A stretch of 64,000 nucleotides of DNA from an uncultured delta proteobacterium. Lineage in GTDB: Bacteria > Desulfobacterota > Desulfobulbia > Desulfobulbales > Desulfocapsaceae. A program made the translations under genes and the position numbers. Below, in pieces: positions 44,975 to 53,531 of the stretch. Each line of letters opens with the position of its first letter. Within the stretch, counting starts at the first letter, position 1. The stretch is from the NCBI GenBank assembly GCA_903901335.1, contig CAIUQR010000136.1, positions 45,933-109,932 of the forward strand, written 5' to 3'. The notes under the pieces are model-generated. The model was not told the DNA's origin. It saw only the letters and a list, made by a program, of their open reading frames with translations, and searched no databases.

Positions 44975-45020
44975 GAAAAAAGGGAATAACAGAGCATCTG
45001 TTATTCCCTTTTTCTTTTTT
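44975..45020 (+). terminator. Terminator of the rplM-rpsI operon
   Basis: A 17-18 bp stem ending AGGGAATAACAGA with loop GCA and complement TCTGTTATTCCCT, followed by TTTTTCTTTTTT. It sits about 75 bases after the rpsI stop. Confidence 0.9.
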
Positions 45021-45060
45021 AGAAACACATTTCACAGACATTCTCTGAGAGGTATCCATT

Positions 45061-46098
45061 ATGATAAAAGTCGCGATTATTGGTGCTTCCGGGTACACCG
45101 GCGTTGAACTGGCCCGAATTCTCTGCAATCATCCCGCTATCGCCCTTACGGCAGTAACATCGAGACAATATGAGGGGCAGGCACTCAGTCGGGTCTTTCC
45201 GAACCTGTACAAGAAAACAGATCTGATCTGCGAAAACCTCTCTGCCGAAGAACTCTGTTCGCGAGCCGACTTCTTTTTCACCGCGGTACCCCACAAAACG
45301 GCGATGGATATTGTCCCGAAACTTCTGGCTGCAGATAAAAAGGTCGTCGATCTCTCGGCCGATTTCCGGATCCGGGATGTTCTGGTCTATGAACAATGGT
45401 ACCAGAAACATACCGCGCCGCAGGCGCTCGCCGAGGCTGTCTATGGTCTGCCGGAACTCTATCGGGAGGCAATCAAAACAAGCAGGCTGATCGCCAATCC
45501 CGGCTGTTATCCAACCTCGATCATCCTCGGTCTGGCGCCTCTTTTAAAGGCCGGAATCATTAATCCTCAGTCAATTATCGCCGATTCCAAATCCGGGACA
45601 TCCGGGGCCGGACGTTCAGCACAGGTCGGGACCCTCTACTGTGAGGTGGCCGATGGCTTCCGGGCCTATAAGGTGGCGGCACACCGGCATACTCCGGAAA
45701 TCGAACAGGAGATCAACCGTCTCGGCGGGTGCAACGTGAATATCTCCTTTACGCCCCATCTGCTGCCGATATCGCGAGGCATTCTCAGTACCGTGTATGC
45801 GCAGCTGACCGGAAATTTCGACACAGAGGAAATCCAGGATTTATACAAAGAGATGTACGATGATGAGTACTTTGTCAGGGTCCTCCCCGAAGACTCCTTT
45901 CCGGCGACCCAGTATGTACGAGGTTCAAATTTCTGCGACATCGGCTTTAAGATCGACCCGCGGACCGGCCGGATCATTATTATGTCGGCTATCGATAATA
46001 TCGTCAAAGGCGCAGCAGGACAGGCGGTGCAGAACATGAATCTGATGTGCGGTTTTCCCGAGACGGCAGGCCTTGAGGGAGCCCCGTTCTTCCCCTGA
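45061..46098 (+). CDS. argC: N-acetyl-gamma-glutamyl-phosphate reductase
   Basis: A 345-residue ArgC, the NADPH-dependent reductase of arginine synthesis. It shows the NAD(P)-binding [14 protein letters not shown] start (about 8-21), [11 protein letters not shown], the active-site Cys in [13 protein letters not shown] (about 146-158), and the late [14 protein letters not shown]. The length is typical of type 1 ArgC. AGAGG lies eight bases upstream of ATG 45061. It is followed by truA; no other arg genes are near. Confidence 0.95.
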   Translation: MIKVAIIGASGYTGVELARILCNHPAIALTAVTSRQYEGQALSRVFPNLYKKTDLICENLSAEELCSRADFFFTAVPHKTAMDIVPKLLAADKKVVDLSADFRIRDVLVYEQWYQKHTAPQALAEAVYGLPELYREAIKTSRLIANPGCYPTSIILGLAPLLKAGIINPQSIIADSKSGTSGAGRSAQVGTLYCEVADGFRAYKVAAHRHTPEIEQEINRLGGCNVNISFTPHLLPISRGILSTVYAQLTGNFDTEEIQDLYKEMYDDEYFVRVLPEDSFPATQYVRGSNFCDIGFKIDPRTGRIIIMSAIDNIVKGAAGQAVQNMNLMCGFPETAGLEGAPFFP

Positions 46099-46114
46099 TC
46101 CCCGGACGGGAACA

Positions 46115-46870
46115 ATGCGCAATATCAAACTGCTCATAGCCTATGACGGAACCGGATACGGCGGCTGGCAGAGACAGAAGAATGCCGCCACCATCCAGGG
46201 GGAGATCGAAAAGCGGCTCGCCACAATGACCGCTGGTCCTGTCACCCTGCTCGGTGCAGGCCGCACCGACGCCGGTGTCCATGCCCGGGGCATGGTCGCA
46301 AATTTTCATACGGAGACGACCATTCCCTGCCAGGCCTTCTGCAAAGGGCTCAACGCATTACTCCCTCAGAGTATCAGGATCATGTCGGCGGAAGATGCTG
46401 CCGATACCTTTCATGCCCGTTTTTCAGCCAGGGCCAAGACCTACGTCTATACAATTTTCACGGGCATTGTCCTACTTCCCACCGAACGGCTCACTGTATT
46501 CCATATCCCCTTTCCTCTACAGTTCGACCGGATCTTCGAGTGCCTTACGATGATCACCGGCACACACGACTTTGCCAGTTTCGAAAAGTCAGGCTCGCGG
46601 GATACGGACCGGCCCGGAGGCCGCGGTTCGATCCGGACAATCTTTGCGGCCGATCTTCAGGATCCAGGTGATTGCCACTTTCAGTTTTCGATTACCGGGG
46701 ACGGTTTTCTGCGGCAGATGGTTCGAATCATGATTGGAACCGTCCTTGAGGTCGGCAAGGGACGAATGAGCATTGAAGACTTCCGGCGGACGCTCGAATC
46801 CCGGGACCGAACGCAGGCGGGGCCACCTGTACCTGCCCATGGTCTGACCCTTTACAAGATTTTCTACTGA
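46115..46870 (+). CDS. truA: tRNA pseudouridine(38-40) synthase TruA
   Basis: A 251-residue TruA, which isomerises uridine to pseudouridine in the anticodon stem. The catalytic Asp lies in GAGRTDAGVHARGMVANF (about 50-67, Asp in RTDAG); YDGTGYGGWQRQ near the start and FLRQMVRIMIGTVLEVGKG near the end are family-typical. The ATG at 46115 begins RNIKLLIAYDGT; a longer frame from 46073 lies inside argC. A GACGGGA stretch may serve as ribosome binding site. Confidence 0.95.
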   Translation: MRNIKLLIAYDGTGYGGWQRQKNAATIQGEIEKRLATMTAGPVTLLGAGRTDAGVHARGMVANFHTETTIPCQAFCKGLNALLPQSIRIMSAEDAADTFHARFSARAKTYVYTIFTGIVLLPTERLTVFHIPFPLQFDRIFECLTMITGTHDFASFEKSGSRDTDRPGGRGSIRTIFAADLQDPGDCHFQFSITGDGFLRQMVRIMIGTVLEVGKGRMSIEDFRRTLESRDRTQAGPPVPAHGLTLYKIFY

Positions 46871-47319
46871 AAAAAGAGCCCCGCAGGCAACGCTACTGCA
46901 CAAATTGCATACATTTTTGGGCGCAACATTCCCATTCCATGACTCTCACAACCTGCAAGAGCCCCCTGCCGGAGGAAAAGCACCAGCGCTTCCTCACCTA
47001 TGCATGGTTTGAGAAAATCGACTGTTTGATCACCGGAAACACCTCCGGAAAACCGGTGCAAACAAAAATTCACCTGACATTCATTTGAACTAAAACGACA
47101 AATGCAGTGCCTGAAGGTCGCCAATCAAACCATTTTTGCAGATTTTTTTTGAGAACAATGAGGAAAACATACCCAACATACAAAAAGACCCAAACTACAA
47201 ACACGAAAACGGTCGCCAACCTTAAGGACCGTCCTGACCAAACAACCATTTTCATTTTTCAGATTGCGCACAAATCGCACATCTGACTGAGTTTGCAACC
47301 CGGCAACTCCTCTCATTAC
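46871..47319. other. Intergenic region between truA and the LysR gene
   Basis: About 450 AT-rich bases with no supported gene between the convergent truA and LysR genes. A minus-strand frame (47124-46864) contains CIGEEALVLFLRQG, which resembles a block of IS5-type transposases, but too little is left to call it. Repeated fragments GGTCGCCAA and AAACCATTTT occur twice each (about 47116-47136 and 47211-47254). Confidence 0.4.
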
Positions 47320-48294
47320 TTACGATTTTTTCCTGATAGATTGCCGAGCTAAAAGTGACTGCAGTTTCCAGGGGGAGGAAAGGCAGATCCGTTCGTCATC
47401 GCAGGTTGACATGACATCGCAGAAGTCAAGAAATTCGAGCATTGCGTCCGTCATAATCTTGTCTTTCCGATATATTATCTCTAATTGCCGGGTCATATCG
47501 ATGCCATCGATATTCAGGCTCTTCAGCCAGCCGTTCTCAACCTCCCGGCAGACAGTCAGTGAGGACAGGCAGGCTATTCCGACCCCTGATTCAACAGCCC
47601 TTTTGACCGCTTCCGGATGCCCCATTTCCATCACAATGTGGATGTCGTCGATATAATCCTTCATCCTCTCCAGGAAGATCGCAGCCGTCCCCGACCCCTG
47701 CTCCCGCATGATCCATTTACTGTGCTTAAGATCTGTTTTTACATCGAAATATTTATTATGGGAAAGAGGGTCGGAAGGCCCGGCCAGGACCACAAGCTCA
47801 TCTCTGAACCAGGGTCGCACAACAATATCCTCATTGCTTACCTTGCCCTCGACGAAACCGATATCCATTGCCCCGTCAACTATCATCCGCTCGGCATACT
47901 GGGTGTTATAGACGAGCATGTTGATGTGAACCCGCGGATGAATCCTTTTAAAGGCCCCAATCAGGTATGGAAGTATATAATTTCCCAGAGATAAACTGGC
48001 AATTACTTCAATATGCCCGGCAAGTTTGTCGTTTCTTTCCGACATGATTGTTTCAACGTTGCTGACCTGGGACGTAATATCCTTTGCCAGAGGCAAAAGG
48101 TAACGACCCCGGGCATTTAGGAGAAGACTGCGGCCATGCCGGTCAAAGAGAGAGCCCCCGAGTTGATTTTCGAGTTCAGCCAGGGCCATACTCACGGCCG
48201 ATTGGGTAACAAATAATTTTTTACTAGCCTTTGTGACCTGGGCGGTCTCGGCAACAGCAATAAATATTTCCAGTTGTCTCAATGTAATAGACAT
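47320..48294 (-). CDS. LysR family transcriptional regulator
   Basis: A 324-residue LysR-type regulator: helix-turn-helix LEIFIAVAETAQVTKASKKL through FVTQSAVSMALAELENQLGG (about 8-50), then the periplasmic-binding-like effector domain (SLSLGNYILPYLIGAFKRIH, AMDIGFVEGKVSNEDIVVRP, ESGVGIACLSSLT). Its effector is unknown. It is divergent from the nuo operon, the arrangement seen for LrhA in E. coli, so nuo control is a reasonable guess. ATG 48294 behind GGTG is preferred over 48306. Confidence 0.88.
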   Translation of the reverse strand: MSITLRQLEIFIAVAETAQVTKASKKLFVTQSAVSMALAELENQLGGSLFDRHGRSLLLNARGRYLLPLAKDITSQVSNVETIMSERNDKLAGHIEVIASLSLGNYILPYLIGAFKRIHPRVHINMLVYNTQYAERMIVDGAMDIGFVEGKVSNEDIVVRPWFRDELVVLAGPSDPLSHNKYFDVKTDLKHSKWIMREQGSGTAAIFLERMKDYIDDIHIVMEMGHPEAVKRAVESGVGIACLSSLTVCREVENGWLKSLNIDGIDMTRQLEIIYRKDKIMTDAMLEFLDFCDVMSTCDDERICLSSPWKLQSLLARQSIRKKS

Positions 48295-48469
48295 CTTTTT
48301 CACCATTGTTCAAATATTTTGATCTAATTCATCTTATTTTTTTAGTAGTGCAGTTTCATCTTATCATTTATAAAACCTTCTTCAAGGTCTTTTTGTAATT
48401 TATTCTATTTATAAATAACACTTATTTCTCACGCACCAACAGGAAAATGAACGAGTATTCAGTTTCCTA

Positions 48470-48498
48470 TTGACACGGTTTTGCCGATTAACTACTTT
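48470..48498 (+). promoter_or_regulatory. Promoter of the nuo operon
   Basis: -35 TTGACA (48470-48475) and -10 TACTTT (48493-48498) with 17-base spacing. The nuoA start is 55 bases after the -10 box. The AT-rich 48340-48460 region upstream could bind the divergent LysR protein. Confidence 0.65.
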
Positions 48499-48553
48499 AG
48501 CACTCGTTTGACCGCACTTTCAGTTGTCTCTCAACTCAGGATGGAGCGTCGAC

Positions 48554-48976
48554 ATGGAACCCCAGTTCTCGGAATTCCTTTATCGTGACAATATCATCTG
48601 GATCACGGCATTCGCCTTGGGTGGACTCGCGTTCGCTCTGGGTCCAATTGTTATTGTTTACCTTTTAATGCCCCTCAAGACCCGGCAGATAGTTAACAAA
48701 TCAGGTCAATACATTGAATGCGGCATGGATCCCATTGGAGACAGCTGGATCAGATATGGCGTTGTTTTCTACCTCTATGCCCTGATCTTTCTTGCTTTCG
48801 ATGTGGATGTCCTGTTTCTTTTTCCGGTTTCGGTGACCTATAACAAGGGGATCTTCGCCTCATCATACCGTGACTTTCTCGAAATTGTCATGTTCGTCGG
48901 GATTCTTTCACTGGCTATCGTTTACGCATGGATCAAGGGAGTGTTTAAGTGGGAACGAAAAACGTACCATCAATAA
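48554..48976 (+). CDS. nuoA: Complex I subunit NuoA (chain 3)
   Basis: A 140-residue membrane subunit with three helices and the family motif [14 protein letters not shown] written here as [20 protein letters not shown] (about 55-74), followed by [15 protein letters not shown]. It forms part of the quinone-chamber end of the membrane arm. GGAG seven bases before ATG 48554 decides the start. It overlaps nuoB by 28 bases. Confidence 0.93.
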   Translation: MEPQFSEFLYRDNIIWITAFALGGLAFALGPIVIVYLLMPLKTRQIVNKSGQYIECGMDPIGDSWIRYGVVFYLYALIFLAFDVDVLFLFPVSVTYNKGIFASSYRDFLEIVMFVGILSLAIVYAWIKGVFKWERKTYHQ

Positions 48977-49467
48977 GAGAAGGCATACCTTCTTCCGTCG
49001 TTCAGTTTGCTCTGACTGACCAGCTGATCAATATGTGCAGGGTCAATTCATTCTGGCCCCTTACTTTCGGTATCGCCTGCTGCGCGATCGAAATGATGGC
49101 TACGGGTTGCGCCAGGTTCGACATGTCCCGTTTCGGGGCAGAGGTTTTTCGTCCTTCCCCGCGCCAGAGTGATGTCATGATCGTCGCCGGCACCATCACC
49201 AAGAAGATGATGCCCGGTATCAAAACCCTGTACGATCAGATGCCGGAACCGAAATGGGTGATGGCGCTGGGCAATTGTGCCATTTCCGGCGGACCGTTCG
49301 CGTTTGAAGGACAGTACAGCATCATTCTCGGTGCCGACCAGTTTCTGCCGGTCGACGTTTATGTTCCCGGTTGTCCGCCACGCCCCGAGGCCCTTCTGCA
49401 AGGAATTATTGAGCTGGAGCATAAGGTTTCAGGCTGGAAAAGATGGAAAAACCCTGAAGCGGCTTAA
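48949..49467 (+). CDS. nuoB: Complex I subunit NuoB (N2 cluster)
   Basis: A 172-residue subunit that holds cluster N2. The ligands are visible in [13 protein letters not shown] (two adjacent Cys, about 43-44), GNCAISGG and [17 protein letters not shown]. The start is a GTG inside nuoA with GGAG seven bases upstream, giving a 28-base overlap. It transfers electrons to quinone together with NuoD. Confidence 0.95.
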   Translation: MGTKNVPSIREGIPSSVVQFALTDQLINMCRVNSFWPLTFGIACCAIEMMATGCARFDMSRFGAEVFRPSPRQSDVMIVAGTITKKMMPGIKTLYDQMPEPKWVMALGNCAISGGPFAFEGQYSIILGADQFLPVDVYVPGCPPRPEALLQGIIELEHKVSGWKRWKNPEAA

Positions 49468-49545
49468 ACCCAGGTATTCTACTTGATTCATTGACGGGAC
49501 AGTCAGATTTCACCCCCCGTCCAGAGTTGTTTGGAGCATCAGGAT

Positions 49546-50082
49546 ATGATATTCGAAAAAACAAAACAGGCACTTCAGGGTCTCTTTCCTCAGTCGGAAA
49601 AGACGCCAGTCACCGCCCTTCCCCCTGCGCAAGAGGATGCGGCTGAATCCAAGAAGACACCGAAAAAGGAAGAACCCCGGCCCGATGGAGTTGTCGAGCG
49701 CGATTATAAGGTGCATGGATATCATCTCGATGCCCAGGTCTCTCCGGCTCAGCTTCTTGAAGCAGTAAGCCTGCTTGACAAGGCAGAATTTTTCATCGAG
49801 AGCATCACCGGCGTAGACTGGATAAAAGAGGACCAGATGGAGGTCATCTACGACTTCAACCGCTACGATTTCGATCTCTGCCGGGTGGTCATCCGCACCC
49901 GTGTTCCTCGCAGCAATCCTGTTGTTCCCACCATCACCGACATTTACGCGGGGGCAAACTGGCACGAACGTGAGACCCACGACTTCTTCGGCATCAAGTT
50001 TGACGGCCACCCTCACCTCATCCCGTTGCTCCTGCCGGAAGATGCTGATTATCACCCACTTTGCAAGGATTTTAAAGTATGA
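49546..50082 (+). CDS. nuoC: Complex I subunit NuoC (30 kDa)
   Basis: A 178-residue peripheral subunit with a variable charged N terminus (KKTPKKEEPRPDG) and the family core FFIESITGVDWIKEDQMEVI, then ANWHERETHDFFGIKFDGHP and LLLPEDADYHPLCKDF. ATG 49546 follows AGGAT and GGAG; the TTG at 49531 is part of that site. It overlaps nuoD by four bases (ATGA). NuoC and NuoD are separate here, not fused. Confidence 0.93.
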   Translation: MIFEKTKQALQGLFPQSEKTPVTALPPAQEDAAESKKTPKKEEPRPDGVVERDYKVHGYHLDAQVSPAQLLEAVSLLDKAEFFIESITGVDWIKEDQMEVIYDFNRYDFDLCRVVIRTRVPRSNPVVPTITDIYAGANWHERETHDFFGIKFDGHPHLIPLLLPEDADYHPLCKDFKV

Positions 50083-51197
50083 GTGCTCCAATTAAACTCA
50101 GGCCGGACGAGACGTTTATCTTAAACGTCGGGCCGCAGCATCCAGCTACCCATGGTGTCCTCAGGGTGAAGATGGAGATGGATGGCGAGTACATCGTCAA
50201 TGCCGAGACGGTCATCGGCTATATTCATCGTATGCACGAAAAGATGGGTGAACTAAAGACCTATTCTCAATTCCTGATGAATCTGAGCCGGATGGACTAC
50301 CTGGGCGCGCTTGGCTATTCACACGGGCATGTGCTGCTCATTGAAAAGGCAGCCGGCATAGAGGTTCCGGAGCGGGCGGAGTATATCCGGGCCATTACGG
50401 TTGAACTGAATCGTATTGCTTCGCATTTGTTCTGGTTCGGTGCCTTTGTCATGGATCTTGGCGGCTTCAGCCCGCTGATGTATGCTCTGCAGGACAGGGA
50501 ATATATTCTCGACATGCTTGAGGCAATCACCGGGTCCCGCCTTACCTACAGTTATTATCGCTTCGGCGGTTTATACAATGACGTCGACGATGACTTTATT
50601 GCCGCCGCCAGGCGTTTCATTCCCCGGATGCGTACCTCCATGAAAAAATATCACAAGCTGGTCACCGGCAATATCATCTTCAGGAAACGGCTGGAAGGGA
50701 TTGCGCCGCTGACACCGGAGATATGCAGAAAGTACGGGGCCTCAAGCGCCGTCGCTCGAGGCTCCGGAATCAACTTCGATGTGCGAAAAAACGAACCCTA
50801 CTCGGTTTATCCCGAATTCGACTTTGATGTCCCGGTGTTTCACGAATGCGATTCACTGGCGCGCTACAACGTCCGCATGGCCGAAATCGAACAATCGCTC
50901 CGGATTATTGAACAGGGTCTCGACAAGCTGCCGGGCGGACCGATCATGCCGGAAAAAAAGCTGAAGGCCATCAAGGTCCCTCCTGGTGATTACTACCAGG
51001 CCGTGGAGACCGCGCGCGGGAGTTTCGGCGTCAGGCTGGTCAGTGACGGGGGGAAGACACCCTATCGTCTGAAGCTGCGTTCGCCGACCTACTCCAACAT
51101 GCATCTCTTTGATGAGAGCTGCCGCGGGATGTTGATCATGGATGCATTGGCGTTCATGGGCAGTCTTGATCTGGTAATTCCTGAGATCGACAGGTAA
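50079..51197 (+). CDS. nuoD: Complex I subunit NuoD (49 kDa)
   Basis: A 372-residue subunit forming the quinone site with NuoB. It starts with the classic LNVGPQHPATHGVLRVKMEM (about 15-34) and has IGYIHRMHEKMGELKTYSQF and RGSFGVRLVSDGGKTPYRLK followed by RSPTYSNMH. It resembles the large subunit of [NiFe] hydrogenases but lacks the four Ni-binding Cys. It is coupled to nuoC. Confidence 0.95.
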   Translation: MSAPIKLRPDETFILNVGPQHPATHGVLRVKMEMDGEYIVNAETVIGYIHRMHEKMGELKTYSQFLMNLSRMDYLGALGYSHGHVLLIEKAAGIEVPERAEYIRAITVELNRIASHLFWFGAFVMDLGGFSPLMYALQDREYILDMLEAITGSRLTYSYYRFGGLYNDVDDDFIAAARRFIPRMRTSMKKYHKLVTGNIIFRKRLEGIAPLTPEICRKYGASSAVARGSGINFDVRKNEPYSVYPEFDFDVPVFHECDSLARYNVRMAEIEQSLRIIEQGLDKLPGGPIMPEKKLKAIKVPPGDYYQAVETARGSFGVRLVSDGGKTPYRLKLRSPTYSNMHLFDESCRGMLIMDALAFMGSLDLVIPEIDR

Positions 51198-51209
51198 AGG
51201 AGAACTCTG

Positions 51210-52205
51210 ATGAGTTTAACACTGCTTAATGTAATCGTGGCCGTCATCATAGCCATCGCCTTTGCGGCCTTGAATGCCGCCTATCTAGTCTGGGCGGAAC
51301 GGCGAGGTGCCGCCCGCATTCAACGGCGCCCCGGACCTAATATCAATGGTCCCTTCGGGCTTTTTCAGCCTCCGCTGGATGGCGTCAAACTCATGGCCAA
51401 ACAGCTGCTCATCCCCGGCGGTGTCGACAAGGTCCTCTTCATGGCGGCGCCGGTGCTGGCCATGGCCCCGGCCATTACCAGTTTCGTCACTTTACCGTTC
51501 AGCGACCTTATTGTCGGTCATAACATGCATATCGGGATACTGCTGATCTTCGCCTTCGCCTCCATTGGCGGCATGTCCCTGCTCTTCGCCGGCTGGAGTT
51601 CCCGCAACAAGTACTCGATGATGTCTTCCGTCCGTGCCGTCTCTCAGGCCATCGCCTACGAGATCCCGATGCTGATAACGGTCATCACCGTGGTGATGAT
51701 CGCCGGCACCACCGATCTGATGGGGATCGTCAAAGGCCAAATGGGCGGTTTCTGGCACTGGAATATCTTTCCCTTCAAGGCCGGTCTCTTCAATCCATTG
51801 ATGCTGATGTCTTTCCTGATCTTCTTTACCTGTTCTCTGGCTGAAACCAATAGGGCGCCTTTTGACCTCGGTGAGGCTGAAAGTGAACTGGTGGCCGGCT
51901 TCCATACCGAATACGGCAGCATGGGATTCGGTCTGTTCTTCATGGCGGAATATGCCAATATCGTTATCGGAGCCTCGCTCACCACCATCCTCTTCCTCGG
52001 GGGCTGGGACTGTCCATTCGGCTTCTTCCCCGGAGTCTGGTGGTTCCTGCTGAAAATTTATTTGCTGATCGCCTCCTTTATCTGGATACGCTGGACCTTC
52101 CCGCGGACCACAATCTACGGTCTTTTGAATCTGTCCTGGAAAATACTGATTCCTCTTTCCCTGTTCAACCTGCTGCTGACCGCAGGATTACTCAAGGTTT
52201 TTTGA
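51210..52205 (+). CDS. nuoH: Complex I subunit NuoH (chain 1)
   Basis: A 331-residue membrane subunit with eight helices. Family motifs are AERRGAARIQRRPGPN (about 29-44), GLFQPPLDGVKLMAKQ (split as LFQPPLDGVKLMAK), ETNRAPFDLGEAESELVAGF (about 211-230) and IRWTFPRTTIYGLLNLSWK. It lines the quinone tunnel. It follows nuoD by 12 bases with a ribosome binding site AAGGAG. Confidence 0.95.
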   Translation: MSLTLLNVIVAVIIAIAFAALNAAYLVWAERRGAARIQRRPGPNINGPFGLFQPPLDGVKLMAKQLLIPGGVDKVLFMAAPVLAMAPAITSFVTLPFSDLIVGHNMHIGILLIFAFASIGGMSLLFAGWSSRNKYSMMSSVRAVSQAIAYEIPMLITVITVVMIAGTTDLMGIVKGQMGGFWHWNIFPFKAGLFNPLMLMSFLIFFTCSLAETNRAPFDLGEAESELVAGFHTEYGSMGFGLFFMAEYANIVIGASLTTILFLGGWDCPFGFFPGVWWFLLKIYLLIASFIWIRWTFPRTTIYGLLNLSWKILIPLSLFNLLLTAGLLKVF

Positions 52206-52206
52206 C

Positions 52207-52647
52207 ATGGGCGCCTATTTTAGTGAAATATTCAGCGGCTTGTGGAGTCTTTTTATCGGGATGAGCATAACCTTCCGGGAATTTTTCAGTCCGACGGTTA
52301 CCGTTCAATACCCCTATGAGACCCTGACGATGACAGCCAGGTATCGCGGTCATATCGATCTGATAGTCGGTGAGGAAGGAAAGACGAACTGCGTTGTCTG
52401 CGGGATGTGCGAAAAGGCCTGTCCTTCCGACTGTATCTCTCTTGCCGGTGAAAAACCGGAAGGAGGCAAGAAGAAGGAGCTGACAAAATACACACTCGAT
52501 TTCACGAAATGCTCACTCTGCGGCTCCTGTGTGGAATCGTGCAACTTCAATGCGATTGACTTTTCCAAGGAATATAATCTTGCCAGTACCCGCAAGGAGG
52601 ATTTTTACTTCGATCTTCTTCAACGATTAAAGGACAGGAACCCATGA
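52207..52647 (+). CDS. nuoI: Complex I subunit NuoI (2[4Fe-4S])
   Basis: A 146-residue ferredoxin-like subunit carrying clusters N6a and N6b: CVVCGMCEKACPSDCI (about 61-76) and CSLCGSCVESCNFNAI (about 101-116). It links the missing dehydrogenase side to NuoB. Without NuoE/F/G a reduced ferredoxin or another donor must pass electrons to it; that is inference. The stop of nuoH and the ATG of nuoI are two bases apart. Confidence 0.94.
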   Translation: MGAYFSEIFSGLWSLFIGMSITFREFFSPTVTVQYPYETLTMTARYRGHIDLIVGEEGKTNCVVCGMCEKACPSDCISLAGEKPEGGKKKELTKYTLDFTKCSLCGSCVESCNFNAIDFSKEYNLASTRKEDFYFDLLQRLKDRNP

Positions 52648-53192
52648 ATTCTTCGTTTCTCATGTCACAGGCGCATGCCCTTTTCAGCGCAGATGGTCTC
52701 GCAGGGCTTATCTTTCTGATCATGGTGGCGGTCATGCTCATCGGCGGACTGATGGCATGTACATCGGAACGTCTGGTCCGGTGCGTAGCCGGACTGGTGG
52801 TCTGTTTCGTAGGGGTCGCCGGTATCTATTTTTATCTGAACTCGCCCTTTGTGGCCACAATGCAGATGCTGATCTATGTGGGAGCGGTATCGGTTACCAT
52901 CTCATTTGCCATCATGCTTGCCGCTCCGGAGCAGAGCAAAAAAATCGGCCCTTCAGGTCCCCTTTCCGGACCTCTAGGTTTTCTGACGGCCGGTCTGATT
53001 TTCGGCGGGCTTGCCGTTCTGGGCTGCCGTACAGTATGGCCGGTCAAGCCGAAGATCAATAGCGGCACCATGGAAGACATCGGTGCGCAGCTTCTTCAAA
53101 ACTACTCAATGGTTTTCGAACTTGTTTCCGTTGTCCTGTTGATTGCCATTCTCGGCGCCATCATCCTGGCCCGGGGCGGGAGGAATACCTGA
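52644..53192 (+). CDS. nuoJ: Complex I subunit NuoJ (chain 6)
   Basis: A 182-residue membrane subunit with about five helices, including AVMLIGGLMACTSERLVRCV and the family pattern ATMQMLIYVGAVSVTISFAI (about 71-90). It overlaps nuoI by four bases (ATGA) and nuoK by one (TGATG). Confidence 0.92.
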   Translation: MNSSFLMSQAHALFSADGLAGLIFLIMVAVMLIGGLMACTSERLVRCVAGLVVCFVGVAGIYFYLNSPFVATMQMLIYVGAVSVTISFAIMLAAPEQSKKIGPSGPLSGPLGFLTAGLIFGGLAVLGCRTVWPVKPKINSGTMEDIGAQLLQNYSMVFELVSVVLLIAILGAIILARGGRNT

Positions 53193-53518
53193 TGTCATTA
53201 CTCACACTGCATAATAGTCTGACCACATATCTTGTTATCGGCGCTCTGCTTTTTGGTATCGGGATCTATGGTCTCATCACCAGACGTACCGTCATCGGGA
53301 TGCTTATCGCCTCAGAGCTTATGCTGGCAGGCGCATCCGTCAACTTTATGGCCTTCAACAGGTTTACCGCCCCGGATCCGGTTGTCGGACAGATATTTAC
53401 CCTCTTCATCATGGCGATAGCCGCAGCGGAAGCAGCCATCGGCCTCAGTATCGTCGTCGCCATATATCGAAGCTATACGTCCATTGACACGGAAGATCTG
53501 GTCAAACTCAAAGGATAG
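53192..53518 (+). CDS. nuoK: Complex I subunit NuoK (chain 4L)
   Basis: A 108-residue protein with three helices; the conserved Glu lie in IGMLIASELMLAGASVNFMA (about 34-53) and AIAAAEAAIGLSIVVAIYRS (about 72-91). It follows nuoJ without a gap. It completes the core of the membrane arm before the antiporter-like genes. Confidence 0.94.
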   Translation: MSLLTLHNSLTTYLVIGALLFGIGIYGLITRRTVIGMLIASELMLAGASVNFMAFNRFTAPDPVVGQIFTLFIMAIAAAEAAIGLSIVVAIYRSYTSIDTEDLVKLKG

Positions 53519-53531
53519 AAAGGAAGCTGTG

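Noticed and set aside
46864..47124. IS5-like block CIGEEALVLFLRQG on the minus strand
   Set aside because: A single 14-residue resemblance is too little to name a family; mentioned only as a weak trace.
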